Source: Bdellovibrionia bacterium
GTDB taxonomy: Bacteria > Bdellovibrionota > Bdellovibrionia > Bdellovibrionales > JAUICD01
DNA length: 44,103 nt
Assembly: GCA_030427965.1 (NCBI GenBank)
Contig: JAUICD010000026.1
Span: 1 to 44,103, forward strand
Direction: 5' to 3'
The translations under genes were made by a program, and so were the position numbers. The notes under the pieces were generated by a model that saw only the letters and a list, made by a program, of their open reading frames with translations, had not been told where the DNA came from and did no database searches. Positions within the stretch are counted from its first letter, which is position 1. The number at the start of each line of letters is the position of its first letter. Positions 7,527 through 14,216 of this stretch are shown here, in pieces.

Positions 7527-8788
7527 AAAAGGAACTGACGGGTTTTTCTAAACTCAACAGAGAAGAGCGTTTTCAAAAACTCCTCGAGCTGGGGTTTTTA
7601 AGTGAAAACGACATTCAATTTTTAAAAGATGGTGCAGTTGTTCCTATGGAACTTGCTGAAAACTTTATTGAAAATGTCATCGGATTTTTTCAAATCCCAC
7701 TTGGTGTTGCCACAAATTTTCGAATTGATGGAAAAGACTATATTATCCCGATGGCAGTTGAGGAAACCTCAATTATTGCAGCTGCAAGTAAAACTGCAAA
7801 GTGGGTGAGAGATTGCGGTGAGTTGACTACTGAGGTGCGCGGAAGTTCAATTATTGGACAAATTCAAATATCAAAAGTGGAAAACTTTGAGCGCTTGAAA
7901 AACGCGATTCAAGAAAACAAAGTGGCTCTGCTAAAGCAGTGCAATATTTTAGCTGAAGGCTTGGAGCGCCGAGGTGGTGGGTTTGTTGATCTCACTTTGC
8001 GTGAAATTGAAAGAGGTGAGAGTGGCGATGTGATGGCTGTGATTCATCTCTATGCAGACCCAGTGGATGCCATGGGCGCAAATATAATGAATCAGGTTTG
8101 TGAAGCCATAAAGTCTACGATTGAAGAAATCTCAGGCGAGAAAGTGAATATGTGTATTCTTTCAAACCTTGTGGATTCAAAGCTCACGATTGCAAAAGTC
8201 TGTATTCCAAACATTGATCCAGAATTGGGTCATGGAATTGAAGAAGCCTCTTACTTTGCTGAGCTTGATCCATATCGAGCTTCCACAAACAACAAAGGTG
8301 TCTTAAACGGAATTGATCCTATTTTGATTGCAACTGGAAACGACTGGCGTGCTGTGGAAGCTGGTGTGCATGCCTATGCCGCACGCTCTGGACAGTATTC
8401 ATCTATTACAAAGTGGAAGATGTTTGGAAATGATTTGATTGGTAAGTTTGAAGCTCCTCTTATAGTGGGAACAGTTGGTGGAATGACACGACTTCATCCG
8501 ACTGCCAAGATGTGTTTAAAGACAATGAATATTGAGTCGGCTGAACACTTAAGTCGTATTGTTGCAGCAGTTGGTTTGGTTCAAAACCTTGGTGCACTTA
8601 AAGCCCTTTCAACTGTTGGAGTTGTGCGAGGGCATATGAATCTACACACCGCAAACCTAGCTATGATGGCTGGGGCAACAAAGAGTGAGATTGCACTTGT
8701 CCAAAAGTACTTACAGGAAATGTTAGCAAATCAGAAGAAGGTGTCTGTGAAGGAAGCCGAAGTTGCCCTTCAGGAAATACGCAAATAA
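7511..8788 (+). CDS. mvaA: Hydroxymethylglutaryl-CoA reductase, class II (bacterial)
   Basis: 425 residues, matching soluble class II enzymes. No N-terminal membrane domain is present. Class II landmarks: PMAVEETSIIAAAS with the catalytic Glu at about 84, DAMGANIMN, GTVGGMTRLHPTAK, and RGHMNLHTANLA with the catalytic His at about 375 near the mobile C-terminal domain. It forms mevalonate from HMG-CoA. Class II enzymes often work in either direction, but the downstream kinases and decarboxylase argue for biosynthesis. It overlaps fni and lies 12 bases before the next kinase. HMG-CoA synthase and thiolase are not in the window. Confidence 0.95.
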   Translation: MEKDLEKELTGFSKLNREERFQKLLELGFLSENDIQFLKDGAVVPMELAENFIENVIGFFQIPLGVATNFRIDGKDYIIPMAVEETSIIAAASKTAKWVRDCGELTTEVRGSSIIGQIQISKVENFERLKNAIQENKVALLKQCNILAEGLERRGGGFVDLTLREIERGESGDVMAVIHLYADPVDAMGANIMNQVCEAIKSTIEEISGEKVNMCILSNLVDSKLTIAKVCIPNIDPELGHGIEEASYFAELDPYRASTNNKGVLNGIDPILIATGNDWRAVEAGVHAYAARSGQYSSITKWKMFGNDLIGKFEAPLIVGTVGGMTRLHPTAKMCLKTMNIESAEHLSRIVAAVGLVQNLGALKALSTVGVVRGHMNLHTANLAMMAGATKSEIALVQKYLQEMLANQKKVSVKEAEVALQEIRK

Positions 8789-8800
8789 GGTGATAAAATA

Positions 8801-9577
8801 GTGAGATCTGAGCTTCCAAGTAAAACATTTTTGATTGGTGAATACAGTGTTTTAAATAATGGTGCAGCTCTTGTGCTTAATACCTCTCCCTATTTTAAAT
8901 ATGAAAAAAATCAACTCAAAGATCCTCATCGCGGGCGAGGTGGTTTCGGAGCTTCAAGTAGTGAGTGGCTTTTCAACTACTCTTTAAGTCATACACTTCC
9001 AAGTGAACCCACTGTAGAAGATGCCAAAGAGGCGATTCAAAACTACCGAGATGAAATGTGGGATGGTAAGGGCTTAGCACCAAGTGGAGTGGATATTGTT
9101 GCTCAGTGGACAGGTGGGGTAGCTCTCGTTGATATCAAAGGAAAGAGAATTGAATCTTTGAAATGGCCATTTCCTAAACTTTCATTTGTGATTGTGAGAA
9201 CGGGTAAGAAAGTCAGAACGCATGAACACCTGAGAGACTTGAGTCGGGACTCTTTGTCGGAGCTTTCTGAGTTAAGTCAAAAAGGTGTTGAAAGCTTTCT
9301 TTCTCAAGACACGGAAGCTTTTATTGCAAGTATCAATCGTTTTGATAAAGCTTTAGAGAAAAATGAACTTTGTTGTGAAAGCACCTTAAAAATAAAGTCC
9401 TCCATCCGTGAAAGTGGTTTGGCTTTGGCTGTGAAAGGGTGTGGTGCACTTGGGGCAGACACTGTGCTTGTGATCTCAAGACTTAAGGATCGCTCAAAAC
9501 TTATTGAGCAGATCGCGGGATTTGGATTGGAAATTGTTGCAACAGAAGAAGATCTTGACCATTGGAGAGACTCTTGA
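8801..9577 (+). CDS. GHMP kinase, probable phosphomevalonate kinase
   Basis: 258 residues from a GTG start. GHMP-family motifs: N-terminal SKTFLIGEYSVLNNGAALVL, the glycine-rich ATP loop GGFGASSSEW, APSGVDIVAQWTGGVALVD, and the C-terminal KGCGALGADTVLVIS. With mvaD and mvk identified next door, the remaining step, phosphomevalonate to diphosphomevalonate, is assigned here by elimination. It is clearly shorter than typical phosphomevalonate kinases (over 330 residues), so it is a compact or divergent version, and a different phosphate acceptor cannot be excluded. Its end overlaps mvaD by four bases. Confidence 0.7.
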   Translation: MRSELPSKTFLIGEYSVLNNGAALVLNTSPYFKYEKNQLKDPHRGRGGFGASSSEWLFNYSLSHTLPSEPTVEDAKEAIQNYRDEMWDGKGLAPSGVDIVAQWTGGVALVDIKGKRIESLKWPFPKLSFVIVRTGKKVRTHEHLRDLSRDSLSELSELSQKGVESFLSQDTEAFIASINRFDKALEKNELCCESTLKIKSSIRESGLALAVKGCGALGADTVLVISRLKDRSKLIEQIAGFGLEIVATEEDLDHWRDS

Positions 9578-10524
9578 AGTATCGCGCTAGTGCTCCGTCG
9601 AATATTGCTTTGATAAAATATATGGGAAAATCTTCTTATGACTCCAATCTTCCTTCAAACTCATCGCTCTCCTATACGCTTCCACATCTTAAGACAGAAG
9701 TGGAGTTGGAAGTGTCTGATAAGACTCAGTGGAAACCATTAAGAGATGGTGGAGTTGAGTTATCTGAATCAGGATATAAGAGATTCACAGGTTTTTTAGA
9801 TAAACTCTGCGACACCTATGATGTTAAAGAGCATTTCACTGTGCGTTCGGCCAATAACTTTCCAGGAGATTCTGGTTTGGCATCTTCTGCGAGCAGTTTT
9901 GCAGCTCTCACGCTTTCATTTTTTGAATATTTAAAAACAGAAAAGAAAATTGAAGTTTCAAGAGAAGAAATGGCTCAAATCAGCCGTCAGGGCTCGGGCT
10001 CTTCATGTCGAAGTTTTTTTGGCCCTTGGTGTTTGTGGGATTCCAAAGAAGGACGAGTGCGTGAGGTGGAATTTCCTTTAAAAAATTTGATTCATCTGGC
10101 TGTTGTTGTAAGTCGAGACAAAAAGAAAGTGGCATCTAGTGAGGCGCATAGGCGTGTGCAGACAAGCCCACTCTATGAAACGCGAACAGGTCGTGCGGAA
10201 AACCGCCTGGTTGAGTTAACAGAATCCTTTCAGAAAGAAGATTGGGAAAAATCGTACCAAATTGTAAAGAGTGAGTTTTGGGATATGATGGGGCTTTTTC
10301 ATACAAGTGATCCCGGATTTTCCTACTTGAAGCCTGGAAGTCAAGAAGCACTCAATTTGGTAGATGACGTGTGGGAAGAAAAGAAAGATGGACCACTTGT
10401 GACTATGGATGCTGGGCCGAATGTGCATCTTTTGTTTCGACAGGATCAAGATGAAATGGCTCGTGAGTTTGAAAGCAAACTCTCCAATTTTTCTGTGATG
10501 GCTTATAGGGGAGTGATCTTATGA
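9574..10524 (+). CDS. mvaD: Diphosphomevalonate decarboxylase
   Basis: About 316 residues from the TTG at 9574, which overlaps the previous stop (TTGA) and follows GGAGAG. A TTG at 9562 would add four residues. Diagnostic motifs: ASAPSNIALIKYMGK, NLPSNSSLSYTL, NNFPGDSGLASSASSF (ATP loop), SRQGSGSSCRSFFGPW and the catalytic-region TMDAGPNVHLL. The enzyme phosphorylates and decarboxylates diphosphomevalonate to IPP. SGSSCRS and the Asp of DAGPN are the residues that distinguish it from the other GHMP kinases nearby. It overlaps mvk by four bases (ATGA). Confidence 0.93.
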   Translation: MKYRASAPSNIALIKYMGKSSYDSNLPSNSSLSYTLPHLKTEVELEVSDKTQWKPLRDGGVELSESGYKRFTGFLDKLCDTYDVKEHFTVRSANNFPGDSGLASSASSFAALTLSFFEYLKTEKKIEVSREEMAQISRQGSGSSCRSFFGPWCLWDSKEGRVREVEFPLKNLIHLAVVVSRDKKKVASSEAHRRVQTSPLYETRTGRAENRLVELTESFQKEDWEKSYQIVKSEFWDMMGLFHTSDPGFSYLKPGSQEALNLVDDVWEEKKDGPLVTMDAGPNVHLLFRQDQDEMAREFESKLSNFSVMAYRGVIL

Positions 10525-11390
10525 AGAGAGTGCGTGTTTCAGGAAAGGCCATACTGACAGGAGAGCATGCTGTTTTAAGAGGTGTGCAGGCAATTGTTTT
10601 ACCTGTGAAACAAAAATATCTAGAAGTGACTTATGCTCCTTCAGAGAATCCACTTAAAATCAAAACCTGCGGATCACTTGGCCAAGAGGCAGAGGTTGTG
10701 ACTTGGGGTGTGATTGAAAAGGCGATTGAAATTTGCGGCAAAACGCGAGCCGACTTAAAGGGTGAAGTTCATCTTGTAAACAATATTTCTGTTGGTGTGG
10801 GACTTGGTGCAAGTGCAGCTCTTTGTGTGGGTGTTGGACGCTTGATGGAAGAGCTTGGTTATGTGAAAGCTGAAGATCTATTTGAGTATTGCAGGAATTT
10901 AGAAAACATTTTCCATGGCGAGAGTAGTGGAGTGGATATTGCAGTTGCTTTAAGTGGTGAGCCAATTCTTTATCAAAGAGAAGAGGGTGCAAAGCCATTT
11001 TCGATGGGTTGGTCTCCTAAGATGAGTATTTCTTACTGTGGACAAAGAGGAATTACCTCAGAGTGTGTGGCACAGGTGAAAGAGCTGATTCAAAAAGACA
11101 GTAAAAAAGGATCATTGATTGACCAGAGAATGCAAAAGGCAAGTGAGCTTGCCATTTTAGCGCTTCAAAAAGATGAAGCTGAAGGGTTCTTTGACCTGGT
11201 TGAGTCCATCCAAATGGCAAGAGAGTGCTTTGACAATTGGGACCTTACACGCGGAAAGTTGGAAGATCATGTTGAAGAGCTTCTAAGAATGGGCGCAATC
11301 GCCGTAAAGCCAACAGGCTCAGGCGGCGGCGGCCATGCTCTTGCACTCTGGAAGAACTTCCCCAAAAACAACTCCATAACTCCGGTCTAG
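10521..11390 (+). CDS. mvk: Mevalonate kinase
   Basis: 289 residues. Motifs: SGKAILTGEHAVLRGVQAIVLPV (motif 1), VGVGLGASAALCVG (ATP loop), GESSGVDIAVALSGEP with the Asp expected to act as base, and KPTGSGGGGHALAL (motif 3). It phosphorylates mevalonate. It is the last gene of the fni-mvaA-kinase-mvaD-mvk run. Its TAG stop codon (11388-11390) is also the first three bases of REP palindrome copy 1, so the last residues (NNSITPV) may have been changed when that element arrived. Confidence 0.92.
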   Translation: MKRVRVSGKAILTGEHAVLRGVQAIVLPVKQKYLEVTYAPSENPLKIKTCGSLGQEAEVVTWGVIEKAIEICGKTRADLKGEVHLVNNISVGVGLGASAALCVGVGRLMEELGYVKAEDLFEYCRNLENIFHGESSGVDIAVALSGEPILYQREEGAKPFSMGWSPKMSISYCGQRGITSECVAQVKELIQKDSKKGSLIDQRMQKASELAILALQKDEAEGFFDLVESIQMARECFDNWDLTRGKLEDHVEELLRMGAIAVKPTGSGGGGHALALWKNFPKNNSITPV

Positions 11391-11444
11391 GTGCCAGGCA
11401 TATTCTGCGGATGCAACGCATCCGCAGAATATGCCTGGCACCTA
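11388..11444. repeat. REP palindrome copy 1 (upstream end of the RAYT element)
   Basis: A 57-base perfect palindrome: a 27-base left arm beginning TAGGTGCCAGGCAT and ending CTGCGGATGC, the three-base loop AAC, and the exact reverse complement. The same sequence recurs at 17540 and 18104. It begins on the mvk stop codon. As RNA it would fold into a 27-bp stem. Confidence 0.95.
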
Positions 11445-11533
11445 GAGTTAATCGGCCATGTTATCCGAGTTAAGTTACCTACAATAGATCAAACACAGCA
11501 CGGCTTGGTACTATATGTGCGTTTAGTTCTGCT

Positions 11534-12184
11534 ATGCCGAGAAGACAGGTAGAACTTTCAGATGAATATCCGTATCACGTTACAGCTCGGTCAAATAATC
11601 GAGATTGGTTTAATCAACCTAAAGATAAGCTGTACGACATGTACTCCAACGTTGCCGAAAAAACGATCGAGCAATATTCAATAGTCATTCATGCATTCGT
11701 TTTAATGGACAATCACTTCCACATGCTACTTTCCACTCCAGAAAGCAACCTATCAATGGCAATGCGATACTTTATGACCGAATCTAGTCGAGCAATTGCA
11801 CGTATGTCAGGAAGAATAAATCGAATATATGGAAAGAGATACCATTGGTCGATTATTAAAAATGCTCATAATTATGCACATGCATTGAAATATGTTTATA
11901 GAAATCCGGTTAAAGCCTGCATCAGTAAAACAGTAGAAAGTTATGCATGGAGTACTATTTGTCAAAATCACTCGAAATGGCAAAAAATTGTAGTGAATTC
12001 ACATGGGTTTGATGAGTTTGTTCCTGACGTTCGTTGGCAATTGCTAGATTGGCTTAATAAGAGAGTCGGTGATGAGTATGAGCAAGAGGTTGCGATCGCT
12101 CTTAAATGGCATGAGTTTAAATTTCGTCAAAACAGAAAAACTGGTAAGCGTCCGAGTTTTGGAGAAGCGTTGCATCAGCGCTAA
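11534..12184 (+). CDS. REP-associated tyrosine transposase (RAYT, Y1_Tnp/HUH family)
   Basis: 216 residues. The HUH metal motif is HFH (His61, His63) inside VIHAFVLMDNHFHMLL. The conserved helix NYAHALKYVYRNPVKA (residues 113-127) carries Tyr120 and Tyr122, candidates for the nucleophile. N-terminal PRRQVELSDEYPYHVTARSNNRDWF matches the RAYT opening strand. RAYTs are single-copy relatives of IS200 TnpA that cut REP DNA. Full palindromes nearby at 11388, 17540 and 18104 are the expected substrates. A TACAAT at 11480 could be its -10 box. The frame is complete, so it may be active. The stop codon overlaps the downstream half-REP. Confidence 0.92.
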   Translation: MPRRQVELSDEYPYHVTARSNNRDWFNQPKDKLYDMYSNVAEKTIEQYSIVIHAFVLMDNHFHMLLSTPESNLSMAMRYFMTESSRAIARMSGRINRIYGKRYHWSIIKNAHNYAHALKYVYRNPVKACISKTVESYAWSTICQNHSKWQKIVVNSHGFDEFVPDVRWQLLDWLNKRVGDEYEQEVAIALKWHEFKFRQNRKTGKRPSFGEALHQR

Positions 12185-12196
12185 TATGCCTGGCAC
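12183..12196. repeat. Half REP at the 3' end of the RAYT gene
   Basis: AATATGCCTGGCAC is identical to 14 bases of the right arm of the REP palindromes. The partner arm is absent, so it cannot fold alone. It overlaps the RAYT stop codon and is followed by a T run. Confidence 0.8.
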
Positions 12197-12199
12197 TTT

Positions 12200-12943
12200 T
12201 TAGCGGGTCCATTCATAGAGGGCTACTCCGACAGTGACTGTGGCATTGAGGGAGTCTAGGTCTTTGTTTAAAGGGATTTTGATTTTTTTAGTATCTAAGT
12301 TTTTTGGAATGCCTAAGCCTTCTTCACCAACAAGTAAACGGCCGCTTTTGGGCCAATCAAATTTCGAGATATCATCGCCACTCATATCTAGAGCCATGCA
12401 CTTGATATCAAGGTCGTGAATGGATGGACCTTTAAAGAGCGGGGTAGTGAGGGTTGTGCCCGCAGAGGCGCGGATGCTCTTTTGTAAAAATGGAGATGCA
12501 GACTCACTGAGAAGTACAACTTTATTGATTTGGAATCCAACAGCAGATCTTATTGCGGCTCCAAGGTTAAGTGGATCACCAAGTGGCAAAAGAAGCTCCT
12601 TGCCATCAGGATCTAATGCTTGATTCCAAGTGAGGAGTTTTGGTTTTTTAATCTCGATGATTGGTGCGTGTGTTCCAAGCTCATCCAAGCTCTGAAAAAG
12701 CTCGGTGCTCAATTGATAGATTAGGGTGGGCGGTTTTATCTGACTAAAGAATTCCGGATCTTCAAATTTTGGGGGTAGTAGAACAGACACAGGGGATATT
12801 CTTTTGAGGGTCTCATTTATGATTTTGAGGCCTGAGACCAAGATGGTTTCAGATCGTTTGATGTGCTTGGCGCTCAGGAGCTTTGTCCATCTTTTATAGG
12901 TTTCGTTTGAGCGGCTTTGGATTTCCTTTGTCTCAACATCCAT
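12200..12943 (-). CDS. SpoU/TrmH-family RNA 2'-O-methyltransferase
   Basis: 247 residues. The three SpoU motifs are present: DPLNLGAAIRSA (123-134), LLVGEEGLGIP (203-213) and IPLNKDLDSLNATVTVGVALYEW (223-245). Together they form the trefoil-knot SAM site. The N-terminal ~100 residues form the usual RNA-binding substrate domain. It should methylate a ribose in rRNA or tRNA. The exact target cannot be read from sequence. It is transcribed away from pheS and ends only four bases from the RAYT element, which therefore inserted in the convergent gap between mvk and this gene. Confidence 0.85.
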   Translation of the reverse strand: MDVETKEIQSRSNETYKRWTKLLSAKHIKRSETILVSGLKIINETLKRISPVSVLLPPKFEDPEFFSQIKPPTLIYQLSTELFQSLDELGTHAPIIEIKKPKLLTWNQALDPDGKELLLPLGDPLNLGAAIRSAVGFQINKVVLLSESASPFLQKSIRASAGTTLTTPLFKGPSIHDLDIKCMALDMSGDDISKFDWPKSGRLLVGEEGLGIPKNLDTKKIKIPLNKDLDSLNATVTVGVALYEWTR

Positions 12944-13010
12944 GGAGACATCTTAGTTCTTTGTAAGGGTGTCCGACAACCGATGCATTTTCTTCAAAAG
13001 ATATAGGCAA

Positions 13011-13146
13011 CCTTTGAGTTGCGTCATGTCCGAGATCGTTTGAGGGCTCTTGAGTCTCTTTTCTAGGTGGCTGGACGCTTGGAAAAAGCGACTTGGCGTC
13101 TGACTTAGAATGACGCGACTCAAAGGTAGGTCGTACCTTTTGAGTC
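13011..13146 (+). promoter_or_regulatory. Attenuator-like leader before pheS (two mutually exclusive hairpins)
   Basis: CCTTTGAGTTGCGTCA (13011-13026) can pair with TGACGCGACTCAAAGG (13111-13126) over 16 bp with one G-U. The second arm also belongs to a compact hairpin: GACTCAAAGGTA (13117-13128), loop GGTCG, then TACCTTTTGAGTC (13134-13146), followed by CTTTT. The two folds cannot coexist, as in terminator/antiterminator switches. The odd pair is a wobble only in RNA read toward pheS. A seven-codon frame (MHFLQKI, 12983-13006) precedes it. It has one Phe and no ribosome-binding site, so a classical Phe leader peptide is not well supported. No T-box motif was recognised. Confidence 0.45.
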
Positions 13147-13190
13147 CTTTTGATTGAAAAACCCCTAAAAATATTTAAGATTTCCAGGAT

Positions 13191-14216
13191 ATGTTAAAGA
13201 ATCAGATTAACGAAATTCGCGACGAAGCACTTCAAGCCTTCAAGGGAGCCGCCAGCACAAAGGAGCTCTACGATCTCAAGGTCAAATACCTGGGACGCCA
13301 GGGTTCATTGCCCGCCATAATGAAGAAAATGAAGGACGTATCTCCTGAAGAGCGTCCTCTCATGGGTCAGGCAATGAACCAAGCCAAAGATGCTTTGGAG
13401 ACTGCTTATCTAAAATTTGAGGAAGAACTTAAAAGAGGGGAACTCACAAAACGCCTTAGTGAAGAAAAGCTTGATATGACCCTTCCAGGTCCACCTTCCA
13501 AACTTGGTGCTCATCACCCAATTGAAATGGTCTTTGATGAGATCATCGATATTTTCTCTCGTATTGGTTACTATGTCCGCTCAGGTCCAATGATTGAAAC
13601 AGATGATCATAACTTTGGTGCACTCAATATCCCACCCGAGCACCCGGCGCGCGATATGCAAGATACGTTTTACATTGATGAAGAGCACTCGCTTCGCCCA
13701 CACACAAGTCCTATACAAATCCGAACTTTGAGATCTGAGAAACCACCTTTTTATGTTCTAGGCCCAGGTGGAGTTTTTCGTTGTGACAGTGATGTTTCCC
13801 ATAGTCCGATGTTTCATCAAATTGAGGGTCTTGTTGTTGATAAAAAAGTCTCAATGGCAGATTTAAAAGGGACACTTAGTTATTTTGCCAGTGAGTTTTT
13901 TGGAAAAAGTATCAAGACTCGTTTTCGTCCAAGTTTTTTTCCTTTCACAGAACCTTCTGCTGAAGTGGATTGCTCTTGCCCTCTTTGCAACGGTAAGGGT
14001 TGTCGGATGTGTGGACACACTGGTTGGGTGGAGATTGGTGGGTGTGGATTGGTTCACCCCAATGTTTTAAGTGCAAGTGATCTTGATAACAGTGAGTGGC
14101 AGGGGTTTGCTTTTGGTATGGGTATTGAGCGGATGGCCATTATCAAATATGGAATATCTGACATTCGCCTGTTTTATGAAAATGACAATCGCTTTTTGGA
14201 GCAATTTAGAAGATGA
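13191..14216 (+). CDS. pheS: Phenylalanyl-tRNA synthetase alpha subunit
   Basis: 341 residues, standard bacterial length. The N-terminal coiled-coil arm (1-90) binds tRNA. The class II core carries HHPIEMVFDEI (motif 1), FRCDSDVSHSPMFHQIEGLVVD (motif 2) and FAFGMGIERMAIIKYG (motif 3). A cysteine-rich insertion (DCSCPLCNGKGCRMCG) matches the form found in many non-enteric PheS proteins. It forms an alpha2-beta2 enzyme with PheT, whose gene overlaps by four bases (ATGA). The start follows the attenuator-like leader by 44 bases, with only a weak CCAGGA upstream. Confidence 0.96.
   Translation: MLKNQINEIRDEALQAFKGAASTKELYDLKVKYLGRQGSLPAIMKKMKDVSPEERPLMGQAMNQAKDALETAYLKFEEELKRGELTKRLSEEKLDMTLPGPPSKLGAHHPIEMVFDEIIDIFSRIGYYVRSGPMIETDDHNFGALNIPPEHPARDMQDTFYIDEEHSLRPHTSPIQIRTLRSEKPPFYVLGPGGVFRCDSDVSHSPMFHQIEGLVVDKKVSMADLKGTLSYFASEFFGKSIKTRFRPSFFPFTEPSAEVDCSCPLCNGKGCRMCGHTGWVEIGGCGLVHPNVLSASDLDNSEWQGFAFGMGIERMAIIKYGISDIRLFYENDNRFLEQFRR

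Larger units (their letters stand above)
11388..12196 (+). mobile_element. RAYT element: transposase gene between a full and a half REP
   Basis: The transposase gene 11534-12184 is bounded upstream by a complete REP palindrome and downstream by the 14 bases AATATGCCTGGCAC (12183-12196), identical to the outer part of the right arm. This is the usual arrangement of REP-associated tyrosine transposases, in which REP ends flank the gene that mobilises them. Boundaries are placed at the outermost recognisable REP bases. No target-site duplication was seen, as expected for HUH elements. Confidence 0.8.

Noticed and set aside
12234..12623. Plus-strand frames opposite the SpoU methyltransferase gene
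   Set aside because: The minus strand encodes all three SpoU motifs. The plus frames are shadows.
13011..13146. c-di-GMP (GEMM) or T-box riboswitch before pheS
   Set aside because: GGTAGG is reminiscent of GEMM, but the CACGCACAGGGCAAACC and GACGCAAAGCC blocks are absent. No T-box sequence is present.
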